A DNA stretch of 64,000 nucleotides from the NCBI GenBank assembly GCA_017412055.1, contig JAFQOW010000012.1, positions 1 to 64,000 of the forward strand, written 5' to 3'. Below the pieces are notes generated by a model that ran no database searches, had not been told where the DNA came from, and saw only the letters and a list, made by a program, of their open reading frames with translations. This DNA comes from Lachnospiraceae bacterium (lineage in GTDB: Bacteria > Bacillota > Clostridia > Lachnospirales > Lachnospiraceae). Below are positions 1 through 7,538 of this stretch, in pieces. The position numbers and the translations under genes are program-made. Each line of letters begins with the position of its first letter. Positions within the stretch are counted from its first letter, which is position 1.

Positions 1-34
1 GGCTCCACGGACGCGACTTTGTTCAATTCGGCAA

Positions 35-110
35 AATCGCTATTAGCGCAAACGAAAGGGCAGATACTGGCAATATGTAATCTGCTTTTTCGTTTACGCT
101 AACAGCGATT
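35..110 (+). other. long imperfect hairpin upstream of the first gene
   Basis: The left arm (35-64) and right arm (81-110) pair almost completely: AATCGCT with AGCGATT, TTAGCG with CGCTAA, AAACGAAA with TTTCGTTT, and GCAGA-type bases with TCTGC, broken only by single A/C mismatches and wobble pairs. No T-run follows the right arm, so this is not a simple terminator. It could be a leader structure of the transfer operon, a protein-binding cruciform or part of a processing site. Its role is unknown. Confidence 0.6.
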
Positions 111-139
111 GTAACCTAATCAAGTTTACGGAGGAAATA

Positions 140-1243
140 TTGAAGCTCGTGGAAGCTGATTTGCAGTATGGTCTTACCATTGAGGAAACAGAACTGTATA
201 CCTCAAGGCGGTTTGATTATGCACAAATGAAAGTATATTCGGCTTGCTTAAGAAACGGATACCCGGAGGATGTAAGGGATTGTATCACACGAGATGGGCT
301 TACGGGAGAGCAGATGGCAGTTGCCCTTGAGTTTTATGAAAAGGGTGTACCGCTTAAAACTGTAGCAGAGGTTACGGAAAACAGTTCTCATACAGCTTTT
401 ATGATGAAAAAGCTCTTTCAGAGCATTGTAAGCAAGGTGCAGGCGGCTGATGAGGCAGTACAGGCACAGGATGATTATGCAAAAGAGTTATTGGAGCAGA
501 TTAAATCTGTGGTGGAGAAAATAGAGTTTCAGGAGAAACGATATGATGCCTTAAATGAGAGGTTAAAAGAATTACAGACTGCCGGGCAGGATACGAAGAT
601 ACAGAATAATCTTTTGAATCAGCTTGCCGAAAAAGACAGTATGATTGCCGAGAAGGACGGTATGCTTGAAAAACAGCAGGACGAGTTAAACGAGGCAAGA
701 GGTACGATTGCAAGGTTAAGAAATGAGATGGATGCTATCAGGAAGGAGAGAGACAGATTGGAAAAGCGTACTGAGGAAATGGAAAAAGAAACTGCAACAA
801 AGAGCAGTAATATCGTAACGGAGCCGGAAGTGGCTGTAACGGATAAAAAGGAGGAGACAAAAAGCATGGCACAGGCAGAAGTAAAGCAGGAAGTGCCTAT
901 AATCCCCTCTTTTCCGGGAGCCTACTATAATGTGGCAGTTGTGGATGAAAACGGTAAGGTTGTGTCCTTCATGCCCGTAGAACGCATGGATCGTAAAAGA
1001 GAGAAAAGTACCGTATCTGCATTGTTTTCCAGATTCACATTTAAGAAGAAAATCGACATTGTGAAGCTGGTTGCGGAAAAAGACCTTGAACCCAAACAGC
1101 TTGTGCAGATACGAAGTGCCATTGAAAAGGGATTAAGTGAGGACCAGCTTTTGGTGCTAATCAATAATCAGATTCCGGCAGAACAGATGGAGGAGATTAT
1201 CAATATCGCAGTCTTTGAGAACAAACAAAAGCAGGAGGTTTAG
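140..1243 (+). CDS. coiled-coil ICE protein of unknown function
   Basis: The protein has 367 residues and no signal peptide or membrane segment. The start is a TTG at 140 preceded by GGAGG with 5 bases spacing. Residues about 110-220 are a long charged coiled coil rich in E, K, Q and R. The C-terminal part (about 245-367) contains repeated helical motifs with the pattern GL-x-x-x-Q-x-x-x-L, which also occur near residue 55. It is the first gene of a tightly packed operon (4 bp to the next gene) leading to the coupling protein, so a role in conjugation or its regulation is likely. I do not recognise a named family. The coil could mediate oligomerisation or DNA-bound complex formation, but that is inference. 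Confidence 0.75.
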   Translation: MKLVEADLQYGLTIEETELYTSRRFDYAQMKVYSACLRNGYPEDVRDCITRDGLTGEQMAVALEFYEKGVPLKTVAEVTENSSHTAFMMKKLFQSIVSKVQAADEAVQAQDDYAKELLEQIKSVVEKIEFQEKRYDALNERLKELQTAGQDTKIQNNLLNQLAEKDSMIAEKDGMLEKQQDELNEARGTIARLRNEMDAIRKERDRLEKRTEEMEKETATKSSNIVTEPEVAVTDKKEETKSMAQAEVKQEVPIIPSFPGAYYNVAVVDENGKVVSFMPVERMDRKREKSTVSALFSRFTFKKKIDIVKLVAEKDLEPKQLVQIRSAIEKGLSEDQLLVLINNQIPAEQMEEIINIAVFENKQKQEV

Positions 1244-1246
1244 TGC

Positions 1247-1648
1247 ATGGGTTTGGTTGCAGTAGCACAAGCGGCAGATTTAATCAATGCAAAGCAGGTG
1301 ACACTATCGGAAACAGACAAGGAATTTGTGGTTCAGTTTGCCTTTGCCACAGGGGATAGGGAACTGACAAACAAGCTGATTGACGAGCTTGTCTGTGAGG
1401 GTGCTGATAAGGGTGCTGTTCTTTTGAAATACAGTACCATGACAGGTTTTCAACCGGATTGGATCAGAAGAATTGAAAATCTGCTGGTAGCGTTGGAAAT
1501 GTACCGTATGCAGGAAGAAAAGGCAATACAGACATTGTCGGAGCTTCTTACTGCGTATGGAGTTGATTTGACCGTTGATGAAATTAAGGAAATGCCAACG
1601 GATAAAGTCAGGGAGCATTTTGAAAAGAAAGAAACAATGATGAGATAG
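1247..1648 (+). CDS. small ICE protein of unknown function
   Basis: The protein has 133 residues and is predicted soluble and mostly helical. Its ATG lies 4 bp after the previous stop, with GGAGG inside the end of the upstream gene, which suggests translational coupling. It has no cysteine motif or recognisable catalytic signature. Its place between a coiled-coil protein and the PcfB-like gene suggests an accessory transfer role. The family is not recognised. Confidence 0.7.
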   Translation: MGLVAVAQAADLINAKQVTLSETDKEFVVQFAFATGDRELTNKLIDELVCEGADKGAVLLKYSTMTGFQPDWIRRIENLLVALEMYRMQEEKAIQTLSELLTAYGVDLTVDEIKEMPTDKVREHFEKKETMMR

Positions 1649-1662
1649 GAAGGAGGAGGCAG

Positions 1663-2784
1663 ATGTCAGAAGAAATACAACAGGCGGTGCAGATTATCCG
1701 TGTTGCTTATGATGGGATTGAGATTGCAATGAAAATCGGAAGCGGTTCATTGGAGCAGATGAAAAAGGCAGTTGATTTTCTCATTGCCATTCTTGACCAT
1801 GAGAAAACAATGGGTAAGACCGATATGCGAAAGCTCTTGATAAAGGGTGGAGATTTGCAGGTGCTTCAGTTTGCAACAGAGGATATGAAGCAGGTGGAGA
1901 AGATGGCAAAGAAGTATGGAATCCTCTACTCAGTGTTACCGGACATCAATAAAAAGGACGGTATGAGCGAGATTATCTTCCATACGGAGGCTGTACCGAG
2001 AGTAAACATGATGATACAGAAGCTTAAATCTGCGAGGATTGCCACTTTTGATGATTATCTGAAAAATGGGAATGAAAAAGACCTTGAGAAAGTAATGTCT
2101 TTTCTGAAGGGGCAGAAAAAGGGAAACGATAACCTCCACACGGCAGAAGCTGCCAGAGCCGGAGAAGCCATAGAGGGACTTATGGAAAAGGTCGGTATGT
2201 ATGCAATGGAGAAACAGAGTGTCAGTGTGGAGGAGATTAAGGAAAACTTCAATACAACAACCGAGCAGGCGGAGAAAGTGGTTGGTCAGCTTGAAAAGAT
2301 TGGTGTACTGGATAAGGCAGATAACGGTCAGCATAAGGTGATTATGGATAAAGAAGCCTTTCTTAACCGTATCAGAGGTTATAAGGAGCTTGCACAGCGT
2401 ATGCAGAATATTTCTGCAGCACAGAGTAAGAACCTTGTGGACATTACCATTACCAAAAAACTGATTGTGGAGGAAAATGACCGTGCGGTTAAGACCAGAG
2501 TTCCCGGTATGTACGGGGATAATGCAAGATATATCTGGATTAACAAAGAAAATGCAATGGACATTCACGATGGAAAGACCATTCTTACCTTCCTTGACAG
2601 TGATAAGACCTACAAGCTTTATTCAGAAGATAACCGTGTTGTCGGCACGATAAAAGGAAAGGACTTATACGAAGGTCATTATGACAGCGTGGCGGCAGAG
2701 GTCAGAAAGCGTTACAAGGAAGCAGAAAGAAAAGCGGCTGCCATGAAAACAAAGCAGAAAGCACCTGCACCGAAAAAGAGGTAG
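1663..2784 (+). CDS. PcfB-like DUF3801 protein
   Basis: The protein has 373 residues. The N-terminal ~125 residues match, from memory, the DUF3801/PcfB family of Gram-positive conjugative elements: an early helix with AMKIGSGS, a region around MRKLLIKGGDLQV, and a KYGILYSVLPD segment. The middle (about 185-235) looks like a winged-helix DNA-binding region, and the last 25 residues are very basic. PcfB-type proteins are encoded just before the VirD4-like coupling protein and help present the relaxosome to the channel. The gene order here is the same, with only 6 bp to the next ATG. The start is supported by AGGAGGAGG upstream. Confidence 0.8.
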   Translation: MSEEIQQAVQIIRVAYDGIEIAMKIGSGSLEQMKKAVDFLIAILDHEKTMGKTDMRKLLIKGGDLQVLQFATEDMKQVEKMAKKYGILYSVLPDINKKDGMSEIIFHTEAVPRVNMMIQKLKSARIATFDDYLKNGNEKDLEKVMSFLKGQKKGNDNLHTAEAARAGEAIEGLMEKVGMYAMEKQSVSVEEIKENFNTTTEQAEKVVGQLEKIGVLDKADNGQHKVIMDKEAFLNRIRGYKELAQRMQNISAAQSKNLVDITITKKLIVEENDRAVKTRVPGMYGDNARYIWINKENAMDIHDGKTILTFLDSDKTYKLYSEDNRVVGTIKGKDLYEGHYDSVAAEVRKRYKEAERKAAAMKTKQKAPAPKKR

Positions 2785-2790
2785 TTGCCT

Positions 2791-4980
2791 ATGGTTCCTA
2801 AGAAGAAAAAAGTATCACTATGGTTTATTATTCTTGGTGCCATTTTATCAGGATATGCGGGTTATCTGCTTAATGGAGCGTGGGAACCGGGAGGGGATAT
2901 AAATTCCTTTCTGGAGTCCTTCAACAATGTGTGTGCAGCCCCATTTGCAAATTATTATAATGAGAGGACGATAAAAGCGATAGTCATTGCCTTAATGGTA
3001 TATGCTGTCGCTTTGCTTATGTATGTCACAAGTCAGCGAAGCTTTATGCCGGGTAAGGAATTTGGTACTGCAAGGTTTGAATCGCCACAGTTTGTCAATA
3101 AGATTCTGATGGATAAGGATGCTTCTTTTAACCGTATCCTAAGTCAGAATGTAAAGATGTCCCTTGATTTCAGGCGACTGAAACTAAACGGTAATATACT
3201 AATCTGTGGCGGTTCGGGAGCCGGAAAAACCTTCTACGAGGTTAAGCCGAATTTAATGCAGATGCCCCGTAACTGTTCCTTTATCTGTACCGATCCTAAA
3301 GGGGAAATCCTTAGAAGCTGTGGGCAGATGTTAAAGGATAACGGATACAATGTGAAGGTAATTAATCTCTTGGAAATGGAGAAGTCAGATTGCTATAATC
3401 CCTTTTCTTATCTGAGAGAGGAAACTGATATTGTGAAGCTGATTACCAACCTTATCTCCAATACCACACCAAAGGGTGCAACTCCGTCCGATCCGTTTTG
3501 GGAGAAGGCGGAAGGACTGTTTTTACAGGCTATCTTTTATTATGTGTGGCTGGAAGAACCACCGGCACGGAGAAACTTTGAAACAGTCTTAAAGCTGCTT
3601 GGAGAAGCAGAGGTTACAGAGCAGAATAAGCCTTCCAAACTGGATATTCGTATGAAGTTCTTGGAGGAAACTTCGCCCCTTGGCTCGGCTCATCCGGCAG
3701 TTAAGCAGTATAACAAGTGTATGCGTGGTGCAGGCGATACGGTCCGTTCCATTATCATATCCGCAAACTCACGCCTTGCCTTTTTGGAAAACAAACAGGT
3801 GCTTCGTATGCTTTCTAAGGATGATTTGAACCTTGCAGAGCTTGGTATCGGTGTAAATGGTGATGGAGAAACAAAGACTGCATTATTCTGTGTTATACCG
3901 GATAGTGACAAGTCCTATAACTTTATCATTGGTATGCTCTATACACAGATTTTTCAGGAACTTTACTATCAGGCAGACTTTAACTGTGGGGGCAGACTGC
4001 CGATTCATGTAACTTTTATGTTAGATGAGTTCGCAAATGTTGCATTGCCGGATGACTACTGTTCCTTGCTTTCCACCATGCGAAGCAGGGAGATTTCAAG
4101 TATCATCATCATTCAGAACTTTGCACAGCTAAAGGCATTGTTTAAGGATACGTGGGAGACAATTCCCGGCAACTGCGATACGTTTATTTACTTGGGTGGA
4201 AATGAGCAAAGTACCCATAAGTATGTGTCAGAACTGCTTGGAAAAGGTACGATTGATAAGAAATCAAGCGGAGAAACCAAAGGAAGGCAGGGAAGCTCCA
4301 GCAGGAATTATGATGTACTTGGAAGGGAGCTGTTTACACCTGATGAAGTCAGAAAACTGGACAATAAGAAGTGTCTTATCTTTATCCGTGGATTTGATCC
4401 GATTATGGATAACAAATATATTCCATTCGGACACCCTGTATTTAGTCAGACCGCAGACGGAAAAGGAAAGCCTTATGTGCATATACAGACAGAGCAGAAA
4501 ATCGTAACAGAACAGCCATACAAGATACTGTCACCCAAAGCAGTAGCTTATTATGAGAACTTAAAGGAAAAGGGAGAAAATGTGTATATTGATGACCTTT
4601 CCTATGAGGAACTTGGAATGTTGACAGAGCTTGATATGAAAAAGAGGTTTTTAAGCCTTGATGAGAAAGCACAGAGGGAGAAACTGAACCGTGAGCAGGA
4701 GAATGAGTTACAGTATGCACCGGAACCCGTGCAGACTACCGTTACGGAAAAGAAATCCGAACCAAAGCAGGAGAAACGAAAGTTAGTCGGGGAAGATACC
4801 ATTATGAACCGTATGGCACAGTGGCAGTATACCAAAGAACAGAAAGAGGAGCTTCATAAGATGATGGCTCTTGGCATGACTAAGGCGGAGATACTTGCAG
4901 TATTTTATCCGGAAACCGATGTTGCAAAAATGAGGGAAATCAGACGCACCTATCGGGCAGTTAAGAATATGGCAGAGTAA
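2791..4980 (+). CDS. VirD4/TraG-like type IV coupling protein
   Basis: This is the membrane ATPase that links the DNA-relaxase complex to the mating channel. The 729-residue protein has two N-terminal membrane segments (about residues 10-28 and 65-85), a Walker A motif GGSGAGKT at residues 140-147, and a Walker B-like stretch ending in MLDEFAN near residue 410. The C-terminal tail is charged. A TTG lies 6 bases upstream at 2785, but ATG 2791 has better spacing from the AGAGG ribosome site. It follows the PcfB-like gene directly. Length and motifs fit VirD4/TraG proteins of Firmicute ICEs, and no key residue is missing. Confidence 0.93.
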   Translation: MVPKKKKVSLWFIILGAILSGYAGYLLNGAWEPGGDINSFLESFNNVCAAPFANYYNERTIKAIVIALMVYAVALLMYVTSQRSFMPGKEFGTARFESPQFVNKILMDKDASFNRILSQNVKMSLDFRRLKLNGNILICGGSGAGKTFYEVKPNLMQMPRNCSFICTDPKGEILRSCGQMLKDNGYNVKVINLLEMEKSDCYNPFSYLREETDIVKLITNLISNTTPKGATPSDPFWEKAEGLFLQAIFYYVWLEEPPARRNFETVLKLLGEAEVTEQNKPSKLDIRMKFLEETSPLGSAHPAVKQYNKCMRGAGDTVRSIIISANSRLAFLENKQVLRMLSKDDLNLAELGIGVNGDGETKTALFCVIPDSDKSYNFIIGMLYTQIFQELYYQADFNCGGRLPIHVTFMLDEFANVALPDDYCSLLSTMRSREISSIIIIQNFAQLKALFKDTWETIPGNCDTFIYLGGNEQSTHKYVSELLGKGTIDKKSSGETKGRQGSSSRNYDVLGRELFTPDEVRKLDNKKCLIFIRGFDPIMDNKYIPFGHPVFSQTADGKGKPYVHIQTEQKIVTEQPYKILSPKAVAYYENLKEKGENVYIDDLSYEELGMLTELDMKKRFLSLDEKAQREKLNREQENELQYAPEPVQTTVTEKKSEPKQEKRKLVGEDTIMNRMAQWQYTKEQKEELHKMMALGMTKAEILAVFYPETDVAKMREIRRTYRAVKNMAE

Positions 4981-4985
4981 ACATT

Positions 4986-5010
4986 CAGGCTAATTGGCAG
5001 CCTGATATTT
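4986..5010 (+). terminator. hairpin terminator after the coupling protein gene
   Basis: CAGGCT pairs with AGCCTG around a 7-base loop, followed by ATATTTTT. It lies immediately after the virD4-like stop codon and probably reduces read-through into the pilin gene. Confidence 0.6.
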
Positions 5011-5047
5011 TTATGCCTAAAGGGAGGTGGTTAAGGCAATAACACAC

Positions 5048-5183
5048 CGGAGAAAGCCCGGTTTACTTTCATTACGGGAATATCCCGTTTTCATAGATAA
5101 CAGATAACAAGACAGAAAGGGATGTGTACCATTCCATTCGGAGACTTAGCCGGATTGGAATGATATAGATTCCTTTCCGTCTT
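5048..5183 (+). other. multi-hairpin leader of the VirB2-like gene
   Basis: Several inverted repeats lie between the coupling protein and the pilin gene. A small CCGG/CCGG stem is near 5048-5060, and ACGGG/CCCGT is near 5076-5092. A larger structure follows in which AAGACAGAAAGG (5109-5120) pairs with CCTTTCCGTCTT (5172-5183), enclosing CATTCCA...TGGAATG with TTCGG/CCGGA inside. The strong ribosome site of the pilin gene follows. The structure could stabilise the mRNA or regulate it. I see no gene in 4981-5229. Confidence 0.55.
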
Positions 5184-5229
5184 AATCTCCATAATTTCTG
5201 TCCAACACAAAAAAAGGAGATTAGAGATT

Positions 5230-5592
5230 ATGCGTAAAAATGAAGTAGCAGTAGCAGAAAAGAAGGCAAACAAAGGTTTATCCAAAGTAAAGAAGACAGT
5301 AGCGGCGGTTTGCGGTGCAGGCTATATGGCAATGAATGCCATGCCTTTAACCGTATTTGCGGCACAGGCAGGTGGTACACAGGCAATCACACAGCCACTT
5401 GATAATTTGAAGACTCTCGTCATTGCCATTATCGGTGCAGTTGGTGTCATCATTCTTGCAAAGAATGTTATGGAGTTTGCACAGGCTTATCAGCAACAGG
5501 ATTCCTCTACCATGAACTCTGCATTAAAAGGTATTGTAGCCGGAATTATGATGGCAGGTATTTCTACAGTTTTAACTTTCCTCGGTTTCTAA
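5230..5592 (+). CDS. VirB2-like pilin (Maff2-type) membrane protein
   Basis: The protein has 120 residues. A basic N terminus (about 1-22) is followed by a hydrophobic stretch ending in a signal-peptidase-like VFAAQA site at about residues 42-48. Two membrane segments follow (about 62-82 and 96-118) around a polar, glutamine-rich loop with AYQQQD. This is the layout of VirB2-type pilins and of small Maff2-like proteins of clostridial ICEs. AAAAGGAGA ahead of the ATG is a strong ribosome site. It sits between hairpins upstream and downstream, which fits high expression of a structural subunit. The assignment is by topology and context and not by a diagnostic motif. Confidence 0.75.
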   Translation: MRKNEVAVAEKKANKGLSKVKKTVAAVCGAGYMAMNAMPLTVFAAQAGGTQAITQPLDNLKTLVIAIIGAVGVIILAKNVMEFAQAYQQQDSSTMNSALKGIVAGIMMAGISTVLTFLGF

Positions 5593-5612
5593 GAGTGTGG
5601 AAGAAAAAAGAC

Positions 5613-5642
5613 AAGAGGACAGCGAATATCAGTTGTCCTCTT
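5613..5642 (+). terminator. perfect hairpin between VirB2-like and VirB6-like genes
   Basis: AAGAGGACA pairs perfectly with TGTCCTCTT around a 12-base loop. No long T-run follows, so it is better read as an attenuator or mRNA-stabilising 3' hairpin than a full terminator. It would raise pilin levels over the downstream genes. Confidence 0.55.
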
Positions 5643-5668
5643 AACCGTAGGAAAGAGGTGAGAATTAA

Positions 5669-6511
5669 GTGGATATTTTTAAATTAGGTGATAAAATCCT
5701 CGCTCTTTTGGAAATGGTATTCGGCTTTTGGAATAATCAGATTTCATTGGTATTTGCCATGCTTGGACAATCACCTGTTGACTTTAAGGGAGGAGGTCCC
5801 TGGGCGGCGATTGAGGCAATCAATCCGATTTTCGTTGCAGTAGGCTCCTCGCTGGTGGTGTTGTTCTTTGTTATAGGCTTTTGCTCGGAGAGTGTGGACA
5901 TCAAAGAGGAGATGCGATTTGAAGTGATCCTAAGAATGTTGATTAAACTGGCACTGGCAGAGTGGTTTGTGGCAAACAATGTCACGATTATGAAGGCATT
6001 TTTCACAACCATAGGAAACCTTGTGAATGCTCTGACAGCCGGAACAAGTACCACTTTGGCAATTAACAGTACACAGGCAGATATTATCAAAGGTCTTGGA
6101 TTTGGAGAGAGTCTGATTATGTTGATTTTGGCAGCTCTCTTATCCGTAATCATCATTATTTGTGGTTTCTTTATGATTTATAATGTGTACTTCCGTTTCT
6201 TAAAGCTGCTTGTCATTGTTCCGATGGGTTCCATTGCCTTCTCAACGATGGGAGGTAACAGAACCGTGAGCCATACAGCAGTAACCTATTGTAAATATTT
6301 CTTATCCGTATGCTTTGAAGCAGTCACAATGGCTCTGGCGATTGTGGTATGTAATTCCTTTATCAATGCGGGATTACCGTCCTTTACGGGCAACTATGCG
6401 GATTGGGCACAGACACTCATTTATCTGTGTGAAATGACATTTACGATTGCGTTGACTGTGGGAAGTGTCAAAGGGGCTCAGTCATTAACAAGCAAGGCAC
6501 TTGGATTGTAG
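5669..6511 (+). CDS. VirB6-like polytopic conjugation protein
   Basis: The protein has 280 residues and a GTG start at 5669 after AAGAGGTGAG. At least five hydrophobic segments are visible, at about residues 55-72, 95-115, 145-172, 180-200, 210-235 and 250-268. It has no catalytic motif. Such proteins (VirB6/TrsL type) form the inner part of the mating channel in the membrane. Position after the pilin and before DUF4313, PrgI and VirB4 genes matches the order in other Firmicute ICEs. The start and topology are clear. The family name is from topology plus context. Confidence 0.8.
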   Translation: MDIFKLGDKILALLEMVFGFWNNQISLVFAMLGQSPVDFKGGGPWAAIEAINPIFVAVGSSLVVLFFVIGFCSESVDIKEEMRFEVILRMLIKLALAEWFVANNVTIMKAFFTTIGNLVNALTAGTSTTLAINSTQADIIKGLGFGESLIMLILAALLSVIIIICGFFMIYNVYFRFLKLLVIVPMGSIAFSTMGGNRTVSHTAVTYCKYFLSVCFEAVTMALAIVVCNSFINAGLPSFTGNYADWAQTLIYLCEMTFTIALTVGSVKGAQSLTSKALGL

Positions 6512-6520
6512 GAGGTAGCG

Positions 6521-6925
6521 ATGGAAAAAGAGAAATTGATTTATAAATCAGAGTACACCGGGGACAATGAGGTCGAGCTGGATATTCAGACATATCACAA
6601 CAATGGTCGTATCTTTATTGGTTTGATTACCAATGAGGACGGCTATCCGGAACCCTTTGGGGATGTAACTGTCAATATAGATGCACCGGCACCGGACTAT
6701 TGTGGCTATTTGGATACCAACAACCTTTCTAATGTAGAGAATTTCATTCGTGAAAATGATTTGGGTGAGTTTACCGGACTTATGGGCAGGAGTGGCTATT
6801 GTGAATATCCGCTGTATCTGTTCAATGTGGATAAGCTTCGTGAGCTTTGTCCTGAACAGATGGCAGCCTATGAGTATAGTATCGGTGTAACAGGCAAAGA
6901 GCAGGAAAAAGAAAAAAGCAGATAG
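6521..6925 (+). CDS. DUF4313-like conjugation-associated protein
   Basis: The protein has 134 residues, is soluble and acidic, with a charged C-terminal tail. Features such as the PFGDVTVNI strand, the GYLDTNN turn and the ENDLGEFTG and YPLYLFN segments match, from memory, DUF4313 proteins found inside ICE transfer operons. The role is unknown. It may be a cytosolic accessory of the channel. Only 9 bp separate it from the VirB6-like gene, and GGAGG precedes the ATG. Confidence 0.72.
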   Translation: MEKEKLIYKSEYTGDNEVELDIQTYHNNGRIFIGLITNEDGYPEPFGDVTVNIDAPAPDYCGYLDTNNLSNVENFIRENDLGEFTGLMGRSGYCEYPLYLFNVDKLRELCPEQMAAYEYSIGVTGKEQEKEKSR

Positions 6926-6936
6926 GAGTGATAGAT

Positions 6937-7440
6937 TTGGTAATTGAAATCAATAAGGACATTGATCGTTACAAGGAATCCGTTGTTATGGGACTTACTG
7001 CAAAGCAGCTTATTTATTCGGTGGCTTCGGTAGTTGCAGGTGGCGGCATTGTCCTTCTTTTGTATCCGTATATCGGATTGACTCCGAGTGTGTATGTGGC
7101 AGTTCCGGTGGTAGCACCGATTGCTCTCGGAGGTTTTTATTCCTATAACGGTATGGGGTTTTATGAGGTTATGGGAAGAAAGATTCGTATGATGTTTGCA
7201 AACCACCCTCTGACATATGTTTCCACAGAAGGGGAAGTCATGTTAAGGGAGTGCCAGCAGGCAGTAATGGCAAAGAATGTCACGAATAAAAAGAAAAAGG
7301 GGAAGGAAGTACCGAAAACAAAAGGAAATCAGGAGGAGTTTGAGGCTATGAAGAAGAAAACGAAGAATATGTTAATCGGTGTGGTAGCAACAATGGTACT
7401 TGCTGTTATTGGTGTGGTTATTTACAAGGCAAGACAGTAG
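6937..7440 (+). CDS. PrgI family (VirB3-like) membrane protein
   Basis: The protein has 167 residues. The N terminus (EINKDIDRYKESVVMGLTAK) followed by two close membrane segments (about 27-45 and 50-68) is typical of PrgI family proteins, the VirB3-like component that works with VirB4. A third hydrophobic segment lies at the C terminus (about 143-163). A GTG at 6928 overlaps the ribosome site, so TTG 6937 with 8 bases spacing from AGGAG is preferred. The extra basic linker and C-terminal membrane anchor lengthen it compared with short PrgI proteins. Confidence 0.8.
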   Translation: MVIEINKDIDRYKESVVMGLTAKQLIYSVASVVAGGGIVLLLYPYIGLTPSVYVAVPVVAPIALGGFYSYNGMGFYEVMGRKIRMMFANHPLTYVSTEGEVMLRECQQAVMAKNVTNKKKKGKEVPKTKGNQEEFEAMKKKTKNMLIGVVATMVLAVIGVVIYKARQ

Positions 7441-7499
7441 GTAAGAAGTAGTAAGAGATAAGAATATACCAATCTTTCACGGTTGGGCAATTCTGGTTT

Positions 7500-7523
7500 A
7501 GCGGCCGGGATTGTCCGGCTGCG
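7500..7523 (+). other. GC-rich hairpin before virB4
   Basis: GCGGCCGG pairs with CCGGCTGC around GATTGT, between the PrgI-like gene and the virB4 start. It may tune expression of the ATPase. Confidence 0.4.
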
Positions 7524-7538
7524 GAAAGTGAGGTCAAA

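Noticed and set aside
5013-5042. Nine-codon leader peptide frame before the pilin gene
   Set aside because: No ribosome site of its own and no regulatory codon pattern.
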